NCBI GenBank assembly: GCA_003008705.1
Contig: PDUO01000011.1
Location: 859,956 to 923,955, forward strand
Direction: 5' to 3'
Source of the DNA: Pezicula radicicola
Taxonomy: Eukaryota; Ascomycota; Leotiomycetes; Helotiales; Dermateaceae
DNA length: 64,000 nucleotides
Part shown: in pieces, positions 13,288 to 24,654 of the stretch
Numbering within the stretch: position 1 is the first letter of the stretch
Layout: every line of letters starts with the position of its first letter
Made by a program: the position numbers and the translations under genes
Notes under the pieces: model-generated
Seen by the model: only the letters and a program-made list of their open reading frames with translations
Database searches by the model: none
Told to the model about the DNA's origin: nothing

Positions 13288-13591
13288 CGGCAAAGTTAAT
13301 CTCAGCCTTACTTCTTCATACAACGAGTCTGTCAACGACGGTCCTTCGCTCAATCTTCTTCGCCACCTTCTACGGGCTCGCCCCAACTTCAATATCTAAA
13401 CCTTGAAATTCAAATTTAACTTCAACACCCGCATCGCCTCTTCGTACGAGTCAGATTCCTCTGTCGGTGACAAAGTCTCTTGCGGCACTCTCCGCCATCT
13501 TCTACTGGCTTGTGTCAACGTCATTGCCCTATCAGGATCTTCCGGTTCACCTTACCTATTCCAACTCCTGTAGCACGCTTGTTTTACCTCG

Positions 13592-14779
13592 ATGTCTTCT
13601 TTACACGCCCAGATCAACAGCATTGTGTCTCACTTCCATTCCCTGCAACAGCAGATGGTAGCTATGACACAGGAACTGCGCTTGGTTAGGGATGAAAACA
13701 GACAGCTGAAGGAGCTGCTGCACGAGCAAAAGAGAGGCATGAAGGAAGTGATCAAAAACATCACTGAAGTAAATCAAGTCGTCACGAAAGACATCAAAAG
13801 TGTGAAGGATGACATGGCGAGAGTAATAGAAGATATTGAGTCCTTAAAACATAGTAGGGACTACACCAGCAAGCAGATCTACAACCTAAATTCCACAATG
13901 GTCCAAAAGTTTTACGTCCCTACGGAGACCTTCGAGTTCTTCCCAAAATTGCCGCCTGAGATTCGACGCGAGATATGGAAATCTGACGCCTTCGGCCGGG
14001 TTATTGAAGTTCATTCTGAAGAGCATGACTCTCTGTATGTCGATAAACCGGCTTTCCCAGTGCTTTTTCAGATTTGTTCTGAATCCCGCAAGCTGGCTTT
14101 TGCGTTATACACCATCCTCTTGAATGACCAATGGTTGGAGGTTGAGCATTCTAACGATTACACTAAGCATCTCTCTAGTATGTTTCAGCCAGCCATTGAT
14201 ACAATTGTTCTCGGTGTACCAATGTTCGAGTTCTCAACTGTTACCGAATTTAGTTATGAAGGAGATGACGCTGGTTGTTGGTGGAAAGGTCGAAGGTGTC
14301 AGCCATTGGTCGAAATGGACAATGTTCAGTCTCTGGCAATCTCTTTGCATGGCTTTAGTTTCGAGGCATCACCTTGCTATACGCCCGAATTCGACAAAGA
14401 ATTCCCAAATCGTCACAATCATTTATTGCTTCCACAGCTCGCAGCATTGAGAGAAATAATATGGCTGCTACATGAAAACGACGATTGGCCAACCGATGGA
14501 CAAGAACCCCCGGTTCACAAGTGGATAGAATAAGGTATGGGGATGTGGACAACTCCTCGACCTATTTATAAGATCATGACATTGGAAGACTTTTATAATC
14601 CCAATCGAAAGTCAGGCTTCGGGGTCTGGACTCCAGGAAAGCATGCAGATTGCCCTTACTGCAAGCTGCGTGATAATGAAGTTGAAGCTAGACTGGAGGG
14701 CGGAGACTTGAGCACCAGTGCTGGGGAATAAGGTGCCGAGAATATGAGTGCTGGAGATGAAGGGCTGGAAAAACATTGA
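13592..14779 (+). pseudogene. 2EXR-domain protein (second copy), interrupted by in-frame TAA
   Basis: The main frame 13592-14533 gives 313 residues: an N-terminal coiled coil (about 1-105), the 2EXR core FFPKLPPEIRREIWKSD and RVIEVHSEE, and ICSESRKLAFALY. A TAA (14531-14533) interrupts, but the same frame continues for 65 coding-like codons (IYKIMTLEDFYNPNRKSGFG, then CPYCKLR) to a second TAA at 14729-14731, then 15 more codons to TGA at 14777-14779. Both TAA codons lie in GAA-TAA-GGT and could derive from CAA by C-to-T change. The extension could be lost by mutation or reached by readthrough; the 313-residue form could still be functional. No intron signals bridge the stops. Confidence 0.65.
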
Positions 14780-16156
14780 ATGGGGAAGCACAAATGGGAA
14801 ATCCTCAAACACGTAGAGATGCTTACCTTTCACCTGATCGATGCTTCTTTACAAGATGACGACTAGCCGTATGTGTTTTATGATGCTCAGAAGATGGAAT
14901 CTTATACTTGCTAGGTGTAGCTTACAACCAGAGCCAATATGTTTTAAGCTAGTGGTCAAGTATTTATATTGCACAGCAGCTTTGAGCATACAGTAGCCAT
15001 GAATAATTTGCGAGGACAAAACAAGGAGAAGATAATATATTGATTTCATTTTCTTTGCATATTAATTGCTAACATATGTGCTCCTCTAAAACTCCAATCT
15101 TAGAAAAACTGGTGAAGGTGTATCAACTTTTAGTCTCTCACATAACAGTAATTCTACACGATGTTGGTGTTAGTGTTAATATTACATCATTCTCAGACCT
15201 CAACTTCTGCTCTCGCAATGTCTCTTCGTCATCTACGAAATAGGTAATGACAAGTCAACTTAACCCCCTAGGACGAAACTAAGTGTATGTTACAAACCTT
15301 TAAAAGTCTGAATAAGACATAATATAAGGGAAATACAAAGGGTTTTACTCTGTACACAGCGTATTATTCTAGTATAACATCTGCCAGCTATTTTCTAAAT
15401 TGGACCTGCTACTATAATCTGGTATAAACCCGTTATACAAGCGCGGTAGGATAAGTAGTGCCTTACCGTTTGTTTTAAGTTAAGTAGTGTTGGTTTTGTT
15501 GAATATCTACAGGTCTATGCCTTATACCTAAGGTAGGTAGGTATCATAAGGCACTCACTTAAAGAGTTAAAGCTCATCAATGTTAATTTGGGTTTGTAGC
15601 TTCATGGAAGGTTTTGATGTGTATGATACTAGGGATTCTCGGTTGATATTTGGATCATTTTCTACTAGGTAGGTAGGCAGTAGGTTCTATCAAGCAGAAT
15701 ACAGGGAGCCTAACATTAGCCATAGAATGAAGAAGAATTATTGTGTATTATTCCATACATATATGCGTCCTTTACTTTACATAACTAGGTAGCAAAGCTT
15801 CCTCCTCGTAGCTAGTTCTTATTAAATAGATTGAGTTGAAATCCCTACTCATACAAATCTCCATGCGCCTTCCCGACCTGATTCTACGTAGGAATCTATT
15901 TATCCAATCCCATGGTGCCATATAAAACCCAAGGGTATCTTGTACAGTACAAATCCCAAGCCCATTTTCCGCTTCTGACGCCAAAGGATATAAAACAATA
16001 CAAATTGTCGAGAAAACGCCATTTTAAATGAAGAATCTAGAGTGGTGGAGCGGGGCCCTTTTCAATACATTCTGAGGAATGACAAACCAAGTAAAGAAAA
16101 GCACTTCCACGCTCTTACGAGGTGGCAATAATTTCTCGACTACTCGCTCTTCCATA
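14780..16156. other. AT-rich intergenic, no gene seen
   Basis: Contains TAGG microsatellites (about 15530 and 15665) and a TTGTACAGTACAAAT palindrome at about 15940. No coding potential recognised. Confidence 0.45.
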
Positions 16157-18619
16157 TTACCTTTGGCGAACAGGTAAATCCGGAACAGTGCCCCATGGTC
16201 TTGTCTTCTGGTCTATGAGTGACTTGAGTTGTGGCGGATTATACTCCGCGGGTTCAATGTACTCGGCAGGTATAGATAGCTTGGGTTTCGGGGGTTGCGC
16301 AGAGGCAAATCGCTCGTAGGATTTCTGAACTATCGCAGGAGTGGGAGTTGGAGGTATAGGTTGAGGGCGTGGAATTGGTTCGCCTATGTTTTTAGGATAG
16401 AAGGGCAGTTGGCTGCCTCCCTTTAATTGCCCTTTGGAAACAATCATATGTGGATGGTAGTGCGGGTTCTTCCACTCTGTGGTGGGATCTATTGGGTCTC
16501 TCCTCCTGTGGAGAATATCTAAGCATAGGTACAAGACTAATATACATTTCTACAGAGTGGAGAGAACTTACGTCTCTTTCTGAGGTGACGCTTCCTCCTT
16601 GGCTCCTTCGGACGCCTCCTCACGGGTCAAAAAATTGTCCTTCCATTCCTCCTTGTTCTTCTTGTACGCTTCGCGTCTTTCATAGGCTTCTAGTGCCTTT
16701 CGTTTGACCCTCGTCCTTCGCCCCTCCTTTTTCACCTTCCCATATGATGCGCCCTGTTGCAAGGAATCTGTGCCTATAACTGGGGCATCGCTGTCTGACT
16801 CCTTTTGTTGCAAGGCATTGGAACCCATACCCGGATATGTCAATCCTAATTGGGCATATTCCTCATCGCTTACCACCTCGATAATCCTCACATTGTGCTT
16901 CCCTCTTCTAAGAATGAGAAGTTTATCGTCAAGAAGGAAATTTTGAGTCTCTTCCGGCAACCAGAGCTTCACAGCTGTGAAGGTTAATGCGCCCTGGCCC
17001 ATTGGTCCAGGTTCCTTTTTGCCGCCTGGGTGACCTCCAATGTAAGCAGACTGACTTTGAGCAATACGGTGACCGTCCGAGGAAGATGATGCAAGGCCAG
17101 CAGCATAAAGGATACGCCCAATCGATCTTTTTTGAATTAGAGAAAGCGGGAGTTTGACATTGACTTTCGGCGCATTATTGAGAATAATTTGTTCGGGAAC
17201 CAGCGATCCGTCAGCACCGTTAGCCGCGGATGCGTAGGATGAAGCTGGATGTGGCGTGGCGTTTGCATTGGTGAACATCAGTCGATGCTGTACTTCAGCT
17301 GCCTTGGCTTCCTCGGGCCCATGAATGAGCTCGAGGAATTCGCGGGCCAAGAGATGTTGCGCTTTTCGCTGTTTTGGGTTCTCCATGTGCTCTTTCATCA
17401 CGGCATCAATACTTTCAATTGGCAAGAACGTAAAAAGTTTAAGATATCTTCCGACATCCTCATCCGAAGTGCGCATGAAGAAACCGTATAAGTCGAAAGT
17501 GCTCGTCTGTTCTTTGTCCAACCATACAGCATTTCCTGCACTTTTTCCGAATTTCTGACCGGCGGAGGTTGTGAGCAAAGGAACAGTGAAGCCAAAAGGT
17601 TCCGGATGATTTTCTATCTTCTCACGCACAATAGGATCCGGATGAGTCTTCGAGATATACTTGACCGCGTCGATACCGGCCGTTATATTTCCAAACTGAT
17701 CGGAGCCACCGATTTGCATTTGTATACCCTTCGTGTGATACATATGCCACCAATCCCACCCCTGGAGAAGTGGATAAGTGAACTCGGCAAATGACATACC
17801 GTCACCCTTCGCCAACTTGTTTTTCACCCTACAATAACTTTAGCCCTGCTGAGTCTATGAGCCTCTGTTCTGAATAGGTACTTACGTCTCCCGTGCCAAC
17901 ATTGGACCCAGTCGAATGCCAGGGCCTAATATTTGCAATACTTCCATAAGAGTCAACTTGTTCATCCAAGTACTATTGTTCACCAACTCCCTCTTCGACA
18001 CTCCCATCTCAGGGACGAATCCATATTTCCGGCCGTAGCTTTCTGCATTGACCCACAACCTCTTTAATTGATAGTGCATAGCCACCATATTTGCTGTCCT
18101 GATTGAAGAATGCTGATTCTCTCTAGTTATCAAACGATCTGTTGGGTCCCCAATCTTCGCCGTTGCTCCACCGAGAACAGAAACCGTGTGATAACCATGA
18201 ACATACATCCAGAATAATGACATGAGCGGCAGAAGATGGCCAATATGGAGTGAGGAGGCTGTTGGGTCGATTCCGACGTAAGCACCCAGTCGATTGTTCG
18301 TCATGGCAAGATCAACATCATCGCGGTTGCTATAGAGGCCGTCAGCACGAAAGCAGGAGGCATACATCGAATTGACTCACCCAGTGATTGCATGCACCAG
18401 GCCTCTCTCCTCGAGGTGCGTGAGCATGCTCTTCTTCTCGCCAGCCAAAATCATCTTTGCGTTCGCATCCCATTGGCGCTGCGCTTCATTCTTCCTCGCC
18501 AGATATCTCAGATGCAGAGATCTCCGGGCAATTGGTGCTTGGGATGCGCGAAAGGCACATGTTGCACAAACATAGCGATTTGGCCTAGTCTGGCTTCGAA
18601 TTAAGGAGGGTGATGCCAT
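16157..18619 (-). CDS. MSY1: mitochondrial tyrosyl-tRNA synthetase (CYT-18/MSY1 type)
   Basis: Charges mitochondrial tRNA-Tyr. Exons 18619-18381, 18329-17886, 17828-16572 and 16505-16157 give 762 residues with consistent phases. The basic N-terminus (RRSLHLRYLARK) fits a mitochondrial presequence. Class I signatures are clear: HIGH at 108-111 and KFGKS at about 320-324, with GGSDQFGNITAG between, as in bacterial-type TyrRS. A C-terminal S4-like RNA-binding part precedes a Lys/Glu-rich stretch. The last exon adds about 115 residues (DPTTEWKNPHYHPHMIVSKG, then Pro-rich) that I do not recognise from bacterial enzymes. In Neurospora the CYT-18 protein also helps group I introns splice; whether this one does is inference only. 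Confidence 0.93.
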
Positions 18620-19474
18620 TTCGGCAGGGCTTACGGAATTACAAAACCATGGACAAATACAAAATTAACAAGAGATGTGCAAGAAGTGTAGAGTCTACAA
18701 AAACAAAGAATGAAGCTGTTGATACAATAATACCTATCAAGAGATGGGCGCTGAAGGAGCTCTGTTGTACCGAATACCCAAAATCTTCAACTTCGTCGCC
18801 GGCCAAAGGTTTAGCCGCAATCTGCTAATACTAATACGGACGATTGAGGCAGGCCACGTGATATAATGCCTCTTCAAGCTCACCGCTTTGTAAGGTAAAT
18901 TGCCCAGATTAAGTAAGGTAAGTTATTCAAACTAAGGCGCCAGAGGCAGTTACTTGAATTAATAAGATTAATTAAGTTACCTAAATCGAGTAGATTACGT
19001 AAAGTAAGTTGCTCTAGTCAAGTAAGTCACTCAAGTAAGTTACTCAACTTAAGTAGGTTGCTCAAATCAAGTGGGTTAGTTACTCAAGTTGAAAATAAGT
19101 GAGTGAATTACTCTCAAATCAAGTAAGCTACTAAAAAATCACGACTCCGGCAGAATTGGTACAGACACTAGAAAAGTACGGAGTACATGTATCAGGAGAC
19201 GGTAAGTGGATATACCCCTCCCCGCATTGCCTCATTGAGAACGACGTACGTCCGTCTTGTGTTGACCGCCTCAAGCTCCCTGGCTCTGTCCCTCGATGGT
19301 AACACCTGCAACTTCCTTCTCTACTGACTTACTTGTACGTTCTTCCTTTCCTCCTGTACTGTACTGTACTTTCGTCTGCCCCATACTTGTTCATACTCAT
19401 TTTGTATATAAATCACAAGCTTTCTTGCGTGGCCCGTAGTATCGTATAAATTGCATTTACCTGAGTGCATCTCC
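18620..19474. other. intergenic, mostly repeat tract
   Basis: Divergent promoter region of the TyrRS gene (-) and the GH36 gene (+). It is dominated by the degenerate tandem repeat listed separately, and has TACGGAGTAC at about 19178 and a TGTACTGTACTGTACT run near 19354. Confidence 0.5.
18905..19135. repeat. degenerate tandem repeat AAGTAAGTTACTCAA-type, copy 1
   Basis: About a dozen diverged units resembling AAGTAAGTTACTCAAATC lie in a row between the TyrRS and GH36 genes. Related tracts occur near 24140, 49672 and 62721. Confidence 0.7.
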
Positions 19475-22400
19475 ATGGCCGAAGACTCATTCATTGCGGC
19501 CGATGGAACGGATGTATTCCAAGCTAAATACATCCCTCACCAGAAACCACCATCCTCGGAGTCTGCCGACATGAAGGCCTACATATCCTCCTATCCTCCT
19601 CTAGGACAGGTTACTCAAATTGACAAGACCACAAGCATATTTACTGCTTCGTTAGAAGTCGATGAAAGTCGAATTTCGGAGCCATGGCAAGTGTCGTTGT
19701 GGCATTCCGAGGGTGAGCAATGGCATGAGTGTCCCATGGACCCATTAAGAAGCAAATCTGCTCAGCCCGAGTCTTTGCAGTCGAAAGGATCTGCTTCAGA
19801 ACCTGCTTTGGGGCGCTTGTACTTTACGACACCTCTTGCCATTCACCTTCCCACGAGCTTCACTATGAAGTTTCGACAGGGTCCCGATCAGCCGTGGAAA
19901 TGGCTCAAGGATCACCAAGGTTCTCGAGATGGCATTGTCATGCTGAAAACTATCACGGCCCAAGACGAGTTTTCGAGTAGTTTGTCGGACTATGTTGAGA
20001 ATCTTAATCCGGGTTTGGACTCAAAGAACTTCAGAAGCCAGTCGCCAGGCACGACACTGTGGTCTGTTGAAGCTCCCATTGAAGCAGCAGTCGGCGAAGA
20101 ATCAGTCATTAAAGACATAACTTTTGGTTTGCCATGGGGAAAGGGAAAGTTTCTGAGGTAAGACTTGTAGTCTTATGCGTCCTTTACACATCCAAGACCC
20201 CTTATCCTTTTCTAAAATATTTGGGCTGACCCTTCTAAGATGGTTTGCTTTGATCCGAATATGGTCTCCATGGCTTGCTCCCAGACAAGGCAAGACTCAC
20301 TTTGAACTCGACAAGGAAGGGTTACTGTTATCATTTCTCAGTTCTGAAGGTAAACATCTGGTCATGCTAGCAATAAGTGGAGTCGACGACGTTATGACAC
20401 TTTTTACAAGCGACGGTAATGGAAATGTTGTCTTGCGGGTGAGTTCACTCATAGCCAACTTAATTTAATTCAGAAGTAGTCAGCTAATTTTGTAAAAGGT
20501 TCGGAATGATGGTCCTAATAAAGCTGTTTCTAGAGTTCTGGTTGCAATTGGTGACGATTTCGAGTCAGCAAATGCTGCAGTGATGTATCATGCCAGAGGA
20601 GTTGTGATGGCCCAAGAAAAGGCTACCGGTGAGCAACAGGAAGAGATAAAGGCATTAAAGGAAGGCGTTCGGCCCGAGTGGTTGGAAAATTGGTATGATG
20701 GTCTCACATACTGTGAGTGGCTAACTTTCTGACATGACCCCCTTATTCATTCGCTAATCTTTTCGAGGCACGTGGAATGCTCTTGGTCAGCAGCTTACCG
20801 AAGAGAAGGTGTTAAAGGCTGTCGATACCTTGGCAGAGAACAAAATCAATATCACGAATTTGATTATCGACGATAATTGGCAGGACATTGACTACCGTGG
20901 CCATGGGCAGTTTCAGCATGGCTGGAACGGCTTCGAGGCCGAACCAAAAGCTTTCCCTAATGGCCTGAAGCACACTGTTTCTCGCATTCGTGAGAGGCAT
21001 CAAAGTATTCAGCACGTTGCAGTATGGCATGCTATTTTGGGTTATTGGGGTGGAATCTCGCCAGATGGTAAGATTGCTAAGACTTACAAGACCGTCGAGG
21101 TGGTTCGGGAAGATGCGGAAAGGAGAAATCTTCCCCTCGGTGGGAAGTTGACCGTGGTGGCAGCTGAAGATGTGCCCAAGTTCTACGATGACTTCTACCG
21201 CTTTTTGTCATCTTGTGGCATTGACAGTGTCAAGACGGATGCCCAGTTTATGGTAAGTGTCCCTAACAAACTTCTCAGTACGGCTCGGCAACGGATTTAT
21301 GAACGTGTTGGCAAAAGCAAGCATTGATATGATTCTGACTTCTGTTCAGCTTGACACCATCGTCTCGGCTAAGGCCCGAAGAGAGCTAATACCCGCATAT
21401 CTTGATGCCTGGACGATATCTACACTCCGCCATTTCAGCGTCAAAGCCATCTCTTGCATGTCACAAACTCCACAAATCCTCTTCCACTCCCAGTTACCAC
21501 AGAACAAACCCGCGGTTATGGTCCGCAATTCTGACGATTTCTTCCCTGAAATCCCTGCATCACACCCATGGCATATCTTTGTAAACGCACATAACAGTCT
21601 GTTGACCCAGCATCTGAACATTGTGCCTGATTGGGATATGTTCCAGACTGTACACGCCTACTCAGGTTTCCATGCTGCTGCTCGCTGTGTCAGTGGAGGC
21701 CCGATCTATATTACCGATGTTCCTGGCCAGCATGATTTTGACTTAATTAACCAAATGACCGGACCTACGCCACGTGGAAAGACTGTTATTTTCAGACCCA
21801 GTGTCATTGGAAAGAGTCTCGACCAATACAATGGTTATGACGACGACAACCTACTTCTTGTGGGAACATACCATGGTTTGTTTTATGTTTTTTATTAAGA
21901 ATAGCTATAACTAACAATGCAAATAGGTGCAGCAATAACTGGGACCGGCTTAATAGGGGTCTTCAACATCTCCCAAAGACCACTTACAGAACTCATATCT
22001 CTTTCCCGCTTCCCAGGCGTTATCGAAGCCCAGTACTATATTATTCGGGCACATTCTACTGGGAACGTTACAAAGCCTCTTCAAATTGTCGATCCCTTTG
22101 CTCTTATCCCAGTCTCACTTGACGTTCGTGGTTACGAAATCTTCTCTGCATACCCCCTTCGTGGTTTTGTCATCAAGGACGACACAACCTGGATTGCCAA
22201 CTTAGGTCTTGTAGGTAAGATGGCTGGAGCAGCAGCAGTTGTGAATACAAGTATGACAATGCAAGATAATGGGAGGATCACTGTCGATACTAAGCTTAAA
22301 GCCCTTGGTATTCTTGGTACGCTTTTGTCGAATCCTTTTATTCTTGTATACTTGGCTAATCTGGACAGGCTTATACATTTCATCACTCCCCTCATTGTCT

Positions 22401-22580
22401 ATTGACAAGCTCTTGATTACAATTCTTGGAAAAGTAATCCCAGTAGAGACTGTACAAGTCAGCGATGCTAGCCCAAATGTTCTGGAGATAGATATAGAGA
22501 CAGCTTGGAAGGAGCTGGAACTTCGCAGCAATTGGAGCAATGAGGTCGAGGTCAAAACTTTTATCGGTCCTCCACATTAG
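19475..22580 (+). CDS. GH36 / raffinose-synthase-type alpha-galactosidase
   Basis: Likely hydrolyses or transfers alpha-galactosyl residues of raffinose-type sugars. Exons 19475-20157, 20240-20438, 20499-20712, 20768-21252, 21350-21875, 21927-22316 and 22369-22580 give 902 residues. Family landmarks: NWYDGLTYCTWNALGQ, IIDDNWQDID, then the nucleophile motif VKTDAQF with Asp523, then the region PGQHDFDL that carries the likely acid/base. The N-terminal third is a beta-rich domain and the C-terminal part contains LGVYISSLP-like sequence. No signal peptide is visible, so it is probably intracellular. The ATG was preferred to an upstream in-frame TTG. Fungal members are usually annotated as alpha-galactosidase or raffinose synthase; which reaction applies cannot be told from sequence. 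Confidence 0.92.
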
Positions 22581-23151
22581 CTGGTGGTGATTCAAAGTAT
22601 ATATGGTACAAATAATAGTGAGCGTTGAATAAAAACCTTGGCTAGGCCAAAACTATCTACCTTCGTAGATTCTAAGCGCTATATCCGTTTGTCGTTACCG
22701 AGACATTGTGATGCACACATTCACCGCAACTGACGCTGGGAATGAAGCACGACTAACAACTACCTATTGTCTTGCTTCTATTCATAAGTCCTATTGATCG
22801 TCAATATGATTGTAAGCCATTTGTGACCATTTGTGACCGCAACAATAGTAATGGATTCAGATGTACCTATAAAATGAAACAAGCATTCTTCTTGCACATT
22901 GGAAATCCAAACCAACGCACTTTTTCACTTTCCTTGACTGCAGTGGACTTCTTCTCACAGATCGCTCAATAGCAATATATCACTCTTCATCGTCTCTGGG
23001 TTGATGCACCTAGTCATTCACTTCTTGTCCTCCTACATACCCCACAACGAAAGTTTCCAATAACTAAACAAAGTCAATTCCACATACATCTCCTTTGAAG
23101 CAGTACCAACAAGCTACCCACCCGCCTACCGGATAATAATAGAACAGCAAC
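22581..23151. other. intergenic
   Basis: Terminator side of the GH36 gene and promoter of the next. There is a short direct repeat CCATTTGTGA (about 22818-22838); nothing else recognised. Confidence 0.4.
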
Positions 23152-24054
23152 ATGTGTCACCTCTGCACCAGAATTTCAAAGCTCGGCTCCAAAGCCTCAA
23201 CAAAACCACTCTTCACAATCCTTCACAAACTCTATAAACATGTTGAACCACACTTAGGCGATTATTGGTTATGGAGATTGGAGAAAACAGAAAGCTTGAG
23301 GAAGTTACTTGTTAAGATTGGTGCGGATGCTTTGGTTGAGGATGTTGATAGGGAGATTGGGTATATTCGGAAGGAGATGGTTGGGCATTCGCTGAGACTT
23401 AGGGAGGGGATGGTTGAGAGATTGGGAGGTGGGAAGGGGGTTAGTGGGAGAAGGAAGAGGAGGGAGTTTGAGGGTAGGGAAGTTAGGAGAGAAGTTAAGG
23501 CGAAGAGGAGGGAGGCGAGTGTTAGGAAGGTTGAGGTGTGGCTTGTGGCTTGTGAAGTGGCTATGGCTATGGCGAGTGAGAGAATGGACGAGATGGATTC
23601 TGATGAAGGAACTTCTGTGGAACTCCCTCGTGAGGAGATTGTCGATGCGGAGACAGAAGAGAGTGGTTATCTTTCGGAGACTAGTTCTGAGACGTCATCG
23701 TTGGACAGTAGTCGTTCCTCAAAGACTAATATGGGGAGTTTGCTCAATTGGAAGGACGGAAGCGACGATTCAACACTTGATAGTCCTCTTATTCCCGTCA
23801 TACCTGAATTCGCATGTCTTGTTAGGGAGGAACCTGGTGGTGTGGTCAGTCACTATCCTCAGAAGAGTTTGAAGGCGGAGGATAGTGTGGTTTCGAGGAA
23901 GGATTGGACGAGGGAAGAGAAGAGAGATGAAGATGAGGGAGGTGCGAGGGCAAGGAGAAGGAGAAGAGCCGAGAGGGATGGGAAGGCGTTGGCGTTGGGT
24001 GCTGAGAGGTTTAGGGAGGATGAGAGGAGGAAGTTTTGGGTTGCTAGTAGATAG
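23152..24054 (+). CDS. hypothetical basic protein
   Basis: Intronless, 300 residues, not recognised. The first 70 residues look folded (LFTILHKLYKHVEPHLGDYW). A strongly basic region (GRRKRREFEGREVRREVKAK) and an acidic/serine-rich stretch (ESGYLSETSSETSSLDSS) follow, and the end is again Arg/Glu-rich (ARARRRRRAERDGKAL). The composition suggests a nuclear or RNA-associated protein, but that is weak inference. The codon pattern of the 5' part and the clean frame support a real gene; the Arg-rich part could be partly low complexity. Confidence 0.6.
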   Translation: MCHLCTRISKLGSKASTKPLFTILHKLYKHVEPHLGDYWLWRLEKTESLRKLLVKIGADALVEDVDREIGYIRKEMVGHSLRLREGMVERLGGGKGVSGRRKRREFEGREVRREVKAKRREASVRKVEVWLVACEVAMAMASERMDEMDSDEGTSVELPREEIVDAETEESGYLSETSSETSSLDSSRSSKTNMGSLLNWKDGSDDSTLDSPLIPVIPEFACLVREEPGGVVSHYPQKSLKAEDSVVSRKDWTREEKRDEDEGGARARRRRRAERDGKALALGAERFREDERRKFWVASR

Positions 24055-24139
24055 GTGAATTTGAGGTGGTTTTTGAGATGTTGTAGTTGTAGAAATAAGA
24101 GTGTTTTCTATGGTATTCGACTATACTATTTGGTTTCGG

Positions 24140-24230
24140 TGACTGACTTGTTCTGGGCGACTAAGTTAATCTGGGTGGCTAGGTTGATTTAGGTAACTAA
24201 GTTGGTTTGGGTAATCCAATCTACTCCAAC
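24140..24230. repeat. degenerate tandem repeat, copy 2 (inverted orientation)
   Basis: Read on the minus strand the tract gives CTTAGTTACCTAAATC-type units like those near 18977. It is shorter and more diverged than the other copies. Confidence 0.5.
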
Positions 24231-24500
24231 GTGCCCGCATTTCGCACCTTAAATCCCAATCAAAGGGTAGAGGTTTTATAGCTGCTAGTCTCCCACCACT
24301 GTTGATGGATGATATTTATACAGCTGATGGTGGCATCTGTGAGCAAGTCAACTAAATCAATAGGTTAAACTGATGTGATTATTTGAGGAGTGAGCGAGAA
24401 ATAGGGGGCGATGGGAGTGGTTCTTCTTTAGCGAGGGGGCGAGGGAACTAATGCTAAAGTGGACTAGTGCCAGATCTACTTCCCTAGCGCGTGGTCACTT

Positions 24501-24534
24501 TACGCGGGGACGCGACTTGAAATCATGGACGCGT
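24501..24534 (+). promoter_or_regulatory. MCB-type boxes (ACGCG/ACGCGT) upstream of MSH6
   Basis: Two ACGCG cores (TACGCGGGGACGCG) and a full ACGCGT at 24529-24534, about 120 bp before the MSH6 ATG. ACGCGT is the MluI cell-cycle box bound by MBF in yeasts and is common at DNA replication and repair genes. Confidence 0.55.
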
Positions 24535-24654
24535 TGCCCGTTGATTATCCATCTGCACTTCCTTCCTTCTCTTAATATTCGACCTTTTGTTTCTATTATC
24601 TGACCACCATTGTTTGTTTTAATCCCATAGAAGTTCTTGTCAATTCTGTACACC

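Larger units (their letters stand above)
24055..24654. other. intergenic, MSH6 promoter region
   Basis: Holds a reverse-oriented tract of the dispersed tandem repeat (24140-24230) and the MSH6 promoter boxes listed separately. Confidence 0.5.
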
